Source of the DNA: CAZUQP01 sp964622455
Lineage (GTDB): Bacteria; Pseudomonadota; Gammaproteobacteria; DSM-16500
DNA length: 64,000 nt
Direction: 5' to 3'
NCBI GenBank assembly: GCA_964622455.1
Contig: CAZUQP010000032.1
Coordinates: forward strand, 1 to 64,000
Part shown: piece by piece, positions 1-7,789 of the stretch
Numbering within the stretch: the first letter of the stretch is position 1
How the letters are laid out: the number at the start of each line of letters is the position of its first letter
Made by a program: the position numbers and the translations under genes
Notes under the pieces: generated by a model
Seen by the model: the letters and a program-made list of their open reading frames with translations, nothing else
What the model was told of the DNA's origin: nothing
Database searches by the model: none

Positions 1-21
1 CACCCAGGATTTATTTCTGGA

Positions 22-42
22 TACCGCGCATAAAGCGCGGTA
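22..42. repeat. Short GC-rich inverted repeat at window edge
   Basis: A perfect 8-bp inverted repeat (TACCGCGC / GCGCGGTA) encloses a 5-nt loop in otherwise unassigned sequence at the left edge. It is more GC-rich than its surroundings and no T-run follows on either strand, so it does not look like a simple terminator. It may be the end of a dispersed repeat lying mostly outside the window. Bases 1-98 hold no supported gene. Confidence 0.35.
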
Positions 43-98
43 CGTAGGGAGGCCGGTGCGTGGTACGTTAGGAAGTCAAGTTCGCGGGAGACTAGCAG

Positions 99-132
99 AA
101 AAAAATCTTGCGAAGCTACCGAGTAGCTTCGC
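99..132 (-). terminator. Rho-independent terminator of the coiled-coil gene
   Basis: Read on the minus strand, a perfect 10-bp stem (GCGAAGCTAC / GTAGCTTCGC, 110-132) with a 3-nt loop is followed by AAGA and a run of seven T. It lies just downstream of the stop codon at 168, so it should end that transcript. Confidence 0.85.
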
Positions 133-167
133 CATGATAAATATTGCAGTATTTTTAAAGAAAAAAT

Positions 168-1463
168 TTATACTTTTGCACGGCGCACGGAAACTACTCT
201 GGATTGGTTTTCTTCTTTTTTAAGAAACTGACCAAACGTACGCTTAAAATTACTTACATCTTCTTCCGAAAGGTTTTTTTTAAGCTTTCCATTTTCTGAA
301 AGAGCAATCAGTCCATTATACGCCTTCTTTGTTAATCCTGATCTAATTCTATATTTCTTCATGCGCTTTTCAACAATTTCAATCATACCACTCAACAAGT
401 TATTTGCGTCGACGGGGGGGTTCTCCATTAACTTCCTTATTTCTGCAACGCCGGTTGGCGGCTGTTTGGAACAAAAGAATGAGAATGACTGTCTCTGCCA
501 AAGTTGAATATAATCATCACCAAATATTTTTCGGGCACATTTAACAATCTCTTCAACGCGCTTTTCGTGAGTCGTCTGTGCAGGAACTGGTTTTTTCAGT
601 TGCGGTTTTGGTGCTTCAGCAACTACTTTAATTTCTTTTGGCGCCTGCGCCCGCATCTTGGTAATTTTTTCTTCATACGTTGCTTTTAACTGATCAAAAG
701 CAACCTTCAATTCAACTACCTGTTGCCCTGAGATAATTGCATCAAAATCTATTTTTACTCCGATGGCTTTTTTTCTAAGATCGATAAACATTAATTTTAT
801 TTTAAAATCTTTAACGGTTATTTCATCGCCTTTTATCTCAGATTCTAATATTTTTAGTTTCTCTTCTTTAATTTCTTCAGGACGTTTGAGAAACTTATTA
901 ACTTCTCCTTCTAAATAAGTTAGTTTTTCCTTAAAATCATTTACTGATATTTCAATTTTTTCTTTTTCTTCTTTTTTTCTTTCTAATTCAGCAAGCCCTT
1001 CTAATCTTGCTAATTCTATTGAAATACTAGCTTGCGCAAGATAACCTTGATAGCACTTTAATGATTCTTCAAATTTCTCCGATTCTTCCTCTTCCTTTTG
1101 TTGCCCTACACATTTAGCTATTGTATTTTTTCTCTCGACAAGCTCTTTATCGACTATTTTCAATAAGCCCTCAGGTTTTTTATCTATCAAACACAGTCCT
1201 TGGGCACGTTCTTCCTGAATCAACCGTTGAATCTGCTTCTGGGTATTCGCTGCTTCCAATCCAAAGTTAATTAGTTTTTTTTGCTTAGCTCGCATTTCGT
1301 TTAATGCATTTTTAATGTTTTGAATGCTTTCCTGATCGAGATCTTCTGGAGTTTTATATTCTAATAATTTAGCATACTCTTCTTGCAATTGAGCAATCTG
1401 CAAAATCATTTCATCTTGCTGTTTCTGTAATTGCTCTAATTCTTGAATTCTTGCATTTGCCAT
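168..1463 (-). CDS. Coiled-coil protein of unknown function, candidate type IV effector
   Basis: This is a 431-residue protein with no recognised enzymatic motif. Residues about 5-290 are rich in Glu, Lys, Gln and Leu and look like long coiled coils. A Pro/Lys-rich linker (about 290-310) leads to a basic, probably helical C-terminal domain that ends in the tail SVRRAKV. There is no signal peptide or membrane segment. The ATG at 1463 is preferred over an in-frame ATG 15 nt upstream because GAGGG lies just before it. The gene has its own promoter with tandem TTAAG boxes (1501-1532) and its own terminator. Large cytosolic coiled-coil proteins with their own promoters are typical of Legionellales Dot/Icm substrates. 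The effector role is inference. Confidence 0.75.
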   Translation of the reverse strand: MANARIQELEQLQKQQDEMILQIAQLQEEYAKLLEYKTPEDLDQESIQNIKNALNEMRAKQKKLINFGLEAANTQKQIQRLIQEERAQGLCLIDKKPEGLLKIVDKELVERKNTIAKCVGQQKEEEESEKFEESLKCYQGYLAQASISIELARLEGLAELERKKEEKEKIEISVNDFKEKLTYLEGEVNKFLKRPEEIKEEKLKILESEIKGDEITVKDFKIKLMFIDLRKKAIGVKIDFDAIISGQQVVELKVAFDQLKATYEEKITKMRAQAPKEIKVVAEAPKPQLKKPVPAQTTHEKRVEEIVKCARKIFGDDYIQLWQRQSFSFFCSKQPPTGVAEIRKLMENPPVDANNLLSGMIEIVEKRMKKYRIRSGLTKKAYNGLIALSENGKLKKNLSEEDVSNFKRTFGQFLKKEENQSRVVSVRRAKV

Positions 1464-1500
1464 AAAATCCCTCGTCATTTTTTGTATGCCGATCTTATTA

Positions 1501-1532
1501 GTTATACCGAGAGAATCTTAAGAAAAACTTAA
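1501..1532 (-). promoter_or_regulatory. PmrA-like tandem TTAAG box plus -10 element
   Basis: On the minus strand TTAAG (1532-1528), 6 nt, TTAAG (1521-1517), 10 nt, then TATAAC (1506-1501). The 11-bp period places both half-sites on one DNA face, next to the RNA polymerase site. From memory, the PmrA site of Legionella and Coxiella is a tandem cTTAATatT with the same period. Identical spacing occurs at 31873-31904 and 39243-39274. The box overlaps the last codons of gshB. Confidence 0.6.
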
Positions 1533-2471
1533 TTTCTTTTCAATGGCATCGAATAATTTCACGCTAATGGCAGAGCCTGTTTGCTCCTCTAATTCACGCA
1601 GGCAAGTGGGGCTCGTTACGTTGATTTCAGTCAGATAATCGCCGATGACATCTAACCCTACAAATAATAACCCTTTTTCACGCAATGTGGGGCCGACTTC
1701 TTTGCAAATCCACTGGTCCCGCTCGGTTAAAGGCTGTGCGGTACCTTTGCCGCCCGCGGCTAAATTTCCTCTTAACTCGCCTTTTGCTGGAATGCGCGCC
1801 AACGCATAAGGAATGGGTTCGCCATCAATTAATAAAATACGTTTATCGCCTTGCTTGATTTCCGGTATATAACGCTGCGCTGCAATGGTTGCCGCGCCGC
1901 AGTGTGTCAACGTTTCAAACACAACCGATGCATTTTCGTCCCCGTATTTTAAACGAAAAACAGATGCACCCCCCATGCTGTCTAATGGTTTACACACAAT
2001 ATCTTGCTGTTCTTTGAAAAATTCTCGCAATAATTGCACATCAGACGTCACTAACGTAGGCGGACAACAATCGGGAAACCAAGTCGTATATAATTTTTCA
2101 TTGGCATCCCGCAAGCTTTGCGGTTTATTAACGACTAACGTGCCTTTCTTTTCTGCGTGTTCTAATAAATAGGTCGTATAAATATATTCTAAATTAAACG
2201 GCGGATCTTTTCGCATTAAAATAACATTTAAACTATCCAACAAAATAGTGCGGGGTTCTTTAAATTGAAACCAATTTTTTTCATCTTGAAAGACATTTAA
2301 AATTTTCGTATTCGCACATATTTCTCCATTCCGTAAAAAAATATCTTTCTGTTCCATGTAAAAAATTTCAAAATTGCGTTTCGCGGCTTCCCATAATAAA
2401 CCCCATGTCGTGTCTTTTTTATAATGAATAGCACCGATCGGATCCATGACGACACCTAATTTGATTGTCAT
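1518..2471 (-). CDS. gshB: Glutathione synthetase
   Basis: This cytosolic ATP-grasp enzyme joins gamma-glutamylcysteine and glycine to make glutathione, the second step of the pathway. The 317 residues match the usual length of bacterial GshB (about 315). The family start is clear (KLGVVMDPIGAI). The ATP-grasp core KPLDSMGGASVFR lies at about residues 160-172, and the metal/substrate segment near the C-terminus reads YLTEINVTSPTCLREL. Its start overlaps the gshA stop by 4 nt, which implies translational coupling. It is the last gene of dsbD-gshA-gshB. Confidence 0.97.
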   Translation of the reverse strand: MTIKLGVVMDPIGAIHYKKDTTWGLLWEAAKRNFEIFYMEQKDIFLRNGEICANTKILNVFQDEKNWFQFKEPRTILLDSLNVILMRKDPPFNLEYIYTTYLLEHAEKKGTLVVNKPQSLRDANEKLYTTWFPDCCPPTLVTSDVQLLREFFKEQQDIVCKPLDSMGGASVFRLKYGDENASVVFETLTHCGAATIAAQRYIPEIKQGDKRILLIDGEPIPYALARIPAKGELRGNLAAGGKGTAQPLTERDQWICKEVGPTLREKGLLFVGLDVIGDYLTEINVTSPTCLRELEEQTGSAISVKLFDAIEKKLSFS

Positions 2472-3766
2472 TTTTTTTGCTCCAACATTTCACGTGCTGC
2501 GGCAAGCATACTTAAACGCGCAACAACGCCATAGGCATAAAAACGATTTTGACATTCATCTTGGTCCGGTGTTTCTTTAGGTTGATGACAAGGTTTAGCA
2601 AATGCAAGCGGCTCAAAATGCATGCCGGGTGCATTTAAATTTTCATCAACCCCTCTTTCTTTATGCACCCGATAAAAACCACCCGCCACACGCTCACCCC
2701 ATAAGTAAACGACAGGCTCTGCAACGGCATTATCATTGCCCCACGTTTCAAATGTATAAACACCTTCTTGCACAATCACTTGATGCACTGGTTGCCCGCT
2801 TTTGGTTTTGGACATGCTAGTGCGTTGTTTACGATTGAGCGAACGCATTTCATCGACACTACGCACCGTCATGACTGCCATGCCGTACGTGCCGGCATCC
2901 GCTTTCACAATAATAAACGGTTTGCAAGGAATCTGATATTCCGCATATTTTTTTTCAAGTTCTGCAAATAATTGCGTGACATTTTTCACTAAACAATCTT
3001 CGCCCTCACGCCGCATAAAATCAATTTCACCGCAATGACGAAACAAAGGTGCAATAAACCAAGGATCAATATCAATTAATTGAGAAAATTCGTGGCTGAT
3101 ATCTGCATAATACTGAAAATGTTCTGACTTTAAACGTTCACTCCAACCAAGTTCTGCGGGCGGCACAATCGGCTGTGTTAAGTTTTGTAAAATCGGCGGG
3201 ATGCCGCTAGACAAATCATTATTGAGTAATATTCCATCTGGAATAAAATCACCCACTTTAATGATAGAATTTTCACGCGTCAGTGTTTGTATCGTAACCG
3301 TATCGCCTTCAGCAATCGTTAATTCCGTTGGTTTTTCATAATCTGGCAATAAAGAGCCTATTTTTACCGAAAATCCTGCTTCACTTAAAATATGCAGCAG
3401 ACTTTTTACATTTTTCCAATAAAAAAGGTTACGGGTGTGATTTTCTGGCACCAATAAAATTTTTTCAGCCTGAGGGATCGCCGCGCGAATCGCAATTTTT
3501 GCAGCTTCTATCGAAAGCGGTAAAAAAGCCGTGTTCAAATTATTAAATCCTGCAGGAAATAAATTCATGTCAACTGGTGCCAATTTAAACCCGGCATTAC
3601 GTAAATCAACAGAACCATAAACGGGTGCTGGACTTAGTTTCCATTGTGCGGAAAACCATCTTTCAATTTTTTTTTGCTGGCAAATTAATTGCTGTTCCAG
3701 CAAATGTAGAGGGCCCACCATTGCTGTGGTTAAATGCGGTGTTTGATAAATTGAATTAGTTTCCAC
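2468..3766 (-). CDS. gshA: Glutamate-cysteine ligase, ferrooxidans-type
   Basis: It catalyses the first, ATP-dependent step of glutathione synthesis, joining glutamate and cysteine. The protein has 432 residues and resembles the proteobacterial GshA subfamily first defined in Acidithiobacillus ferrooxidans, not the E. coli type. Recognisable blocks are PFIIVKADAGTYGMAVMTV (about 280-300) and GGFYRVHKERGVDENLNAPG (about 365-385). It starts 2 nt after the dsbD stop and overlaps gshB by 4 nt, so the three genes form an operon. Assignment rests on the family blocks and on the partner gshB. Confidence 0.93.
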   Translation of the reverse strand: METNSIYQTPHLTTAMVGPLHLLEQQLICQQKKIERWFSAQWKLSPAPVYGSVDLRNAGFKLAPVDMNLFPAGFNNLNTAFLPLSIEAAKIAIRAAIPQAEKILLVPENHTRNLFYWKNVKSLLHILSEAGFSVKIGSLLPDYEKPTELTIAEGDTVTIQTLTRENSIIKVGDFIPDGILLNNDLSSGIPPILQNLTQPIVPPAELGWSERLKSEHFQYYADISHEFSQLIDIDPWFIAPLFRHCGEIDFMRREGEDCLVKNVTQLFAELEKKYAEYQIPCKPFIIVKADAGTYGMAVMTVRSVDEMRSLNRKQRTSMSKTKSGQPVHQVIVQEGVYTFETWGNDNAVAEPVVYLWGERVAGGFYRVHKERGVDENLNAPGMHFEPLAFAKPCHQPKETPDQDECQNRFYAYGVVARLSMLAAAREMLEQKK

Positions 3767-3768
3767 GA

Positions 3769-5565
3769 TTAAGTTTCCTGTTGTTCTTTTATGTGAGCAA
3801 GAAATTCATTTGCATTGACTTCGCCCACGATACGTTTTGATATTGATTCCTCGCCTTTTTTATTAAAAAATAATATCGTCGGCGGGCCAATCACTTGAAA
3901 ACGTTTTAATAATGCTTGGTCAAATGAATTGTTGTTCGTTACATCTGCACGCAATAGCATAAAAGGTTGCAATGCTTTCTTCACCCTCTGATCAGTAAAA
4001 ACGTGCCCATCCATTAAAACACAAGCTGTACACCAATCTGCATAAAAATCTAAGATGACGGGCTGATGTAACTTTTTTGCAGCGAGTAAGTGATCATCTA
4101 ATTCTTTCATGCTTTTAATCAATACAAAAGATAATTTTTGTTTTGGTTTTTCATTGACAATGAAGTTTTTAAATTGTTCCCAAGGATGAAGAGGATCGGT
4201 GTTTCCTTTGATTGCGCCTATCCATAAAATAATTCCATAAAAAAGAATTAAAATACTGAATATCTGAATGATCCATTGTAAACGACGCGGGGCAGGTGAG
4301 AAAACACCCAAAAAAATGGCTGCAAATAGGCATAGTAACGCCCACAAAAATAAGGTAATGGGTCCTGGAATCATGCGGGACAACATCCAGATCGCTAACC
4401 CAAGCATGACAATACCAAATAATCTTTCAACGGTGATCATCCAAGCGCCCGCTTTAGGCAGCCATTTGTCTGCAGATATACCAATCAATAAAAGAGGCAG
4501 CCCCATGCCTATTCCTAGCGCTAACAAAGCCATTGCACCCAGCAGAACATCTCCTGTTTGCCCAATATAGGCGAGAATCCCAACCAATGGCGCACTCACA
4601 CAGGGCGAAACCAATAGGCTGGATAAACTGCCCATTAAAAAGACCCCCAGATACGTACCGCCTTTTTGTTGGTTACTGATTCTCAGCAAACGTTGCTGCC
4701 ACTTGATAGGCAATTGCAATTCATAAAAACCAAATAAAGACAAAGCAAGCCACACAAAAAGCCCGCTAAAAAGTACAATGATCCAGGGTTTTTGTAATTG
4801 CGCCTGTAAATTGCTGCCGACTAAAGCAATCATGATACCGAGTATTGCATAAGTGATCGCCATGCCTGCGACATAAGCTACCGACAATAAAAATGCTTTG
4901 CCAACACCTGCTTTTTTATGTTGGCCTACGATAATCCCAGATAAAATAGGCACCATAGGCAATACACAAGGCGTAAAGGCAAGCAGCAATCCAAGGCCTA
5001 AAAAACCGAGCATCAATACAAAAAGATTATGCCCGCCGAGCCATTTTGTCATGGCATCTTTGGGCGGCGGTGCGCTGAAAGTATCACTGCTGATGCCTTG
5101 CACATAGGGGTTTAAATTGAGAGGTGCCTTTACCTCTGATAAATTAACAATTAATGCCTTTTTGATGGGGGTATAACAAAATCCAGCGTGTGAACATCCT
5201 TGATAATTTACATTTAAATTGAGTAGTCCTGAAGATCGATGATTCAAGGGAATTAAAATTTTAACAATCCCCGTATACGCCTGATATACGCCCCGCACAC
5301 TATTTTGCTGCGTACGCCCTTTTGGTAATTCAATTTTACTGATTGGCACATGATTAGTCGTTGCGGGTGTAAAGCTGAATTGACTTTTATACAAATAATA
5401 CCCAGGCGCAATATTCCACTGCAAAATAAGCTGTTGATCTCCTGCAAGATAAGCTGAAAATTCAAATGCTTTATCAGGCGGCAAAGGGGAGAAAGCATCT
5501 TTTGCATAACCGCATGATAAAATAAAACTAAATAAAAAAATGAATAGTATTCTACGCATGCGCAT
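3769..5565 (-). CDS. dsbD: Thiol:disulfide interchange protein DsbD
   Basis: This inner-membrane protein carries electrons from cytosolic thioredoxin to periplasmic DsbC-type isomerases. A signal peptide covers about residues 1-21. The periplasmic alpha domain has the redox pair C124/C130 in GCSHAGFCY. A central domain of about eight transmembrane helices carries cysteines in TPCVLPMVP and SPCVSAP. The C-terminal thioredoxin-like domain has WCTAC near residue 511 (family form WCVAC). At 598 residues it is full length. It is the first gene of an operon with gshA and gshB, and it is transcribed divergently from groES. No clear promoter for it was identified. Confidence 0.95.
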   Translation of the reverse strand: MRMRRILFIFLFSFILSCGYAKDAFSPLPPDKAFEFSAYLAGDQQLILQWNIAPGYYLYKSQFSFTPATTNHVPISKIELPKGRTQQNSVRGVYQAYTGIVKILIPLNHRSSGLLNLNVNYQGCSHAGFCYTPIKKALIVNLSEVKAPLNLNPYVQGISSDTFSAPPPKDAMTKWLGGHNLFVLMLGFLGLGLLLAFTPCVLPMVPILSGIIVGQHKKAGVGKAFLLSVAYVAGMAITYAILGIMIALVGSNLQAQLQKPWIIVLFSGLFVWLALSLFGFYELQLPIKWQQRLLRISNQQKGGTYLGVFLMGSLSSLLVSPCVSAPLVGILAYIGQTGDVLLGAMALLALGIGMGLPLLLIGISADKWLPKAGAWMITVERLFGIVMLGLAIWMLSRMIPGPITLFLWALLCLFAAIFLGVFSPAPRRLQWIIQIFSILILFYGIILWIGAIKGNTDPLHPWEQFKNFIVNEKPKQKLSFVLIKSMKELDDHLLAAKKLHQPVILDFYADWCTACVLMDGHVFTDQRVKKALQPFMLLRADVTNNNSFDQALLKRFQVIGPPTILFFNKKGEESISKRIVGEVNANEFLAHIKEQQET

Positions 5566-5611
5566 CCATAAGCCTTAAAATCTAAAGAAACCCATCATAC
5601 CAAAATTCATC

Positions 5612-5639
5612 TTGACTCTCTCCTGATTCCCATTATATT
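5612..5639 (+). promoter_or_regulatory. groESL sigma70-type promoter
   Basis: A -35 TTGACT (5612-5617) and a -10 TATATT (5634-5639) are separated by 16 bp. The CIRCE operator begins at the last base of the -10, so bound repressor would block initiation. Confidence 0.7.
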
Positions 5640-5665
5640 TAGCACTCAGCACTTGAGAGTGCTAA
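5639..5665 (+). promoter_or_regulatory. CIRCE operator (HrcA site)
   Basis: TTAGCACTC, a 9-nt spacer, then GAGTGCTAA: a perfect match to the CIRCE consensus. It is placed to overlap the transcription start upstream of groES. CIRCE is bound by the repressor HrcA, which releases on heat shock when GroEL is titrated. hrcA itself is not in this window. Confidence 0.95.
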
Positions 5666-5722
5666 ATTCGCCCCCATAATAGTAAAAGTAACATAACTAT
5701 ATTTTTAAGGAGAACCAAAAAG

Positions 5723-6031
5723 ATGAGCAAGAAAATGAGCAGCAAAATCCGCCCATTATCCGATCGCGTAGTGGTTGAACCCCGCGAAGTTGAAACAACA
5801 ACTGCAGGCGGAATCGTGATTCCAGACACTGCTGATAAAGACAAGCCCATCCAAGGCACCATTATTGCGGTTGGCAATGGCCGATATGTCGAAGGCAAAA
5901 TATTACCGCTGCAAGTTAAAGTGGGCGACAAAGTATTGTTTGGTAAATATTCTGGCACCAATATCAAACTCGATGCAGAAGAATACTTGGTCATGCGTGA
6001 AGAAGACATCATGGGCGTATTGGAAGACTAA
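5723..6031 (+). CDS. groES: Co-chaperonin GroES (Hsp10)
   Basis: GroES forms the heptameric lid of the GroEL folding chamber. The 102 residues show the GroES fold signature RPLSDRVVVEP near the N-terminus, the mobile-loop region ETTTAGGIVIPD, and the C-terminal block EEYLVMREEDIMGVLE. It is a few residues longer than the usual 95-97 because of an N-terminal MSKKMS extension. An in-frame ATG five codons later could be an alternative start, but AAGGAG at about 5708 is well placed for the first ATG. groEL follows after 41 nt in the same operon, under CIRCE control. Confidence 0.98.
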   Translation: MSKKMSSKIRPLSDRVVVEPREVETTTAGGIVIPDTADKDKPIQGTIIAVGNGRYVEGKILPLQVKVGDKVLFGKYSGTNIKLDAEEYLVMREEDIMGVLED

Positions 6032-6072
6032 TTACACATTAATATTTATTATTTTTTAAGAGGATTAAAATC

Positions 6073-7731
6073 ATGGCAGCTAAAGATGTTCGATTTGCCG
6101 AAGAAGCACGTCAATTAATGATGGCAGGCGTCAACGAACTTGCAAATGCAGTTCAAATTACCATGGGCCCACGTGGTCGCAATGTTGTAATTGATAAATC
6201 TTTTGGCGCACCTACCGTCACCAAAGACGGTGTGTCCGTTGCGAAAGAAATCGAATTCAAAGACAAATTCAAAAACATGGGCGCACAAATGGTTAAAGAA
6301 GTGGCGTCACAAACTTCAGACGAAGCGGGCGATGGCACAACAACCGCCACCGTATTAGCGCGTCAAATCTTGGCTGAAGGCTTAAAAGCCGTTGTGGCTG
6401 GTTTCAATCCAATGGATTTGAAACGCGGCATTGATAAAGCCGTTGCAACTGCTGTTGAAGAATTGAAAAAATTATCTGTACCTTGCAAAGATGACAAAGC
6501 AATTGCGCAAGTCGGCACTATTTCTGCTAACTCTGATGAATCCATCGGCCGAATCATTGCTGATGCAATGGCAAAAGTGGGCAAAGAAGGTGTCATCACT
6601 GTTGAAGAAGGTTCAGGACTTGAAAATGAATTAGACGTGGTTGAAGGGATGCAGTTTGACCGCGGTTATTTATCTCCTTATTTCATCACCAACCAACAAA
6701 ATATGTCAGCGGATCTTGAAAATCCTTACATCTTGATTGTTGATAAGAAAATTTCATCCATTCGTGATTTGCTGCCTGTCTTAGAAGCTGTTGCAAAATC
6801 AGGCCGCGCTTTATTAATTCTAGCAGAAGATGTGGAAGGCGAAGCATTAGCCACTTTAGTGGTGAACCACATGCGTGGTATTGTAAAAGTGTGCGCAGTC
6901 AAAGCCCCTGGTTTTGGTGATCGCCGCAAAGAAATGCTGCAAGACATTGGAACATTGACTCATGCACAAGTCATTTCTGAAGAAGTGGGCCGTACGTTGG
7001 AATCCACCACTTTAAAAGATTTGGGTTCTGCAAAACGCGTTCACATCACCAAAGACAATACCACCATCATTGATGGCGCTGGTGAAAAGGGTGAAATTCA
7101 AGCACGTATCAAGCAAATTCGTGGACGTATTGAAGAAACCACTTCTGACTACGACCGTGAAAAATTGCAAGAACGTGTGGCAAAACTCGCAGGCGGCGTT
7201 GCTGTCATTAAAGTCGGCGCTGGTTCCGAAATTGAAATGAAAGAGAAAAAAGCACGCGTTGAAGATGCATTACACGCAACACACGCAGCAGTTGAAGAAG
7301 GTGTTCTTCCGGGCGGCGGCGTTGCACTGATCCGTGTTCTTCATGCATTAAAGAAACTGAAAGGCGCGAACGAAGCTCAACAAATGGGTATTCAACTCAC
7401 CACGAAAGCGTTGGAAGCACCGTTACGTCAAATCGTAACGAACGCTGGCTATGAAGCCTCCGTTGTCGTCAACAAAGTTCACGAAGGCAAAGGAAATTAT
7501 GGCTTCAATGCAGCGACGGGTGAATTTGGCGATATGCTTGAAATGGGTATCTTAGACCCGACCAAAGTAACACGCACTGCATTGCAACACGCAGCTTCTG
7601 TTTCCGGCATGATGATCACCACTGAATGCATGATCACTGATCTTCCGAAAGAAGAAGGTGAAGCAGGCATGGGCGCTTCCGGTATGGGCGGCGGCATGGG
7701 TGGTATGGGCGGCATGGGCGGTATGATGTAA
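6073..7731 (+). CDS. groEL: Chaperonin GroEL (Hsp60)
   Basis: This is the ATP-driven folding chamber that works with GroES. At 552 residues it is full length. Visible blocks are the N-terminal VRFAEEAR, the ATP-binding GDGTTTATVLA (about 86-96), and the C-terminal Gly-Gly-Met repeat tail that lines the cavity floor. An AAGAGG ribosome site lies about 12 nt upstream. Codon use is strongly biased, as expected of a highly expressed gene. Transcription ends at the hairpin at 7761-7789. Confidence 0.99.
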   Translation: MAAKDVRFAEEARQLMMAGVNELANAVQITMGPRGRNVVIDKSFGAPTVTKDGVSVAKEIEFKDKFKNMGAQMVKEVASQTSDEAGDGTTTATVLARQILAEGLKAVVAGFNPMDLKRGIDKAVATAVEELKKLSVPCKDDKAIAQVGTISANSDESIGRIIADAMAKVGKEGVITVEEGSGLENELDVVEGMQFDRGYLSPYFITNQQNMSADLENPYILIVDKKISSIRDLLPVLEAVAKSGRALLILAEDVEGEALATLVVNHMRGIVKVCAVKAPGFGDRRKEMLQDIGTLTHAQVISEEVGRTLESTTLKDLGSAKRVHITKDNTTIIDGAGEKGEIQARIKQIRGRIEETTSDYDREKLQERVAKLAGGVAVIKVGAGSEIEMKEKKARVEDALHATHAAVEEGVLPGGGVALIRVLHALKKLKGANEAQQMGIQLTTKALEAPLRQIVTNAGYEASVVVNKVHEGKGNYGFNAATGEFGDMLEMGILDPTKVTRTALQHAASVSGMMITTECMITDLPKEEGEAGMGASGMGGGMGGMGGMGGMM

Positions 7732-7760
7732 TATCGATCTTTGTTGTTGCTCCAAAAACT

Positions 7761-7789
7761 AAAACCCCGCGATTTGCGGGGTTTTTTTT
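7761..7789. terminator. Bidirectional rho-independent terminator
   Basis: AAAACCCCGC, a short loop, then GCGGGGTTTTTTTT forms a GC-rich stem with a T-run on the plus strand and AAAA/TTTT on the other. It serves groEL on the plus strand. It can also serve the convergent GGDEF gene, whose stop codon overlaps it at 7788. Confidence 0.93.

Noticed and set aside
1885..2172. Plus-strand open frame opposite gshB
   Set aside because: It lies wholly within the strongly supported gshB gene and has no ribosome site or recognisable product.
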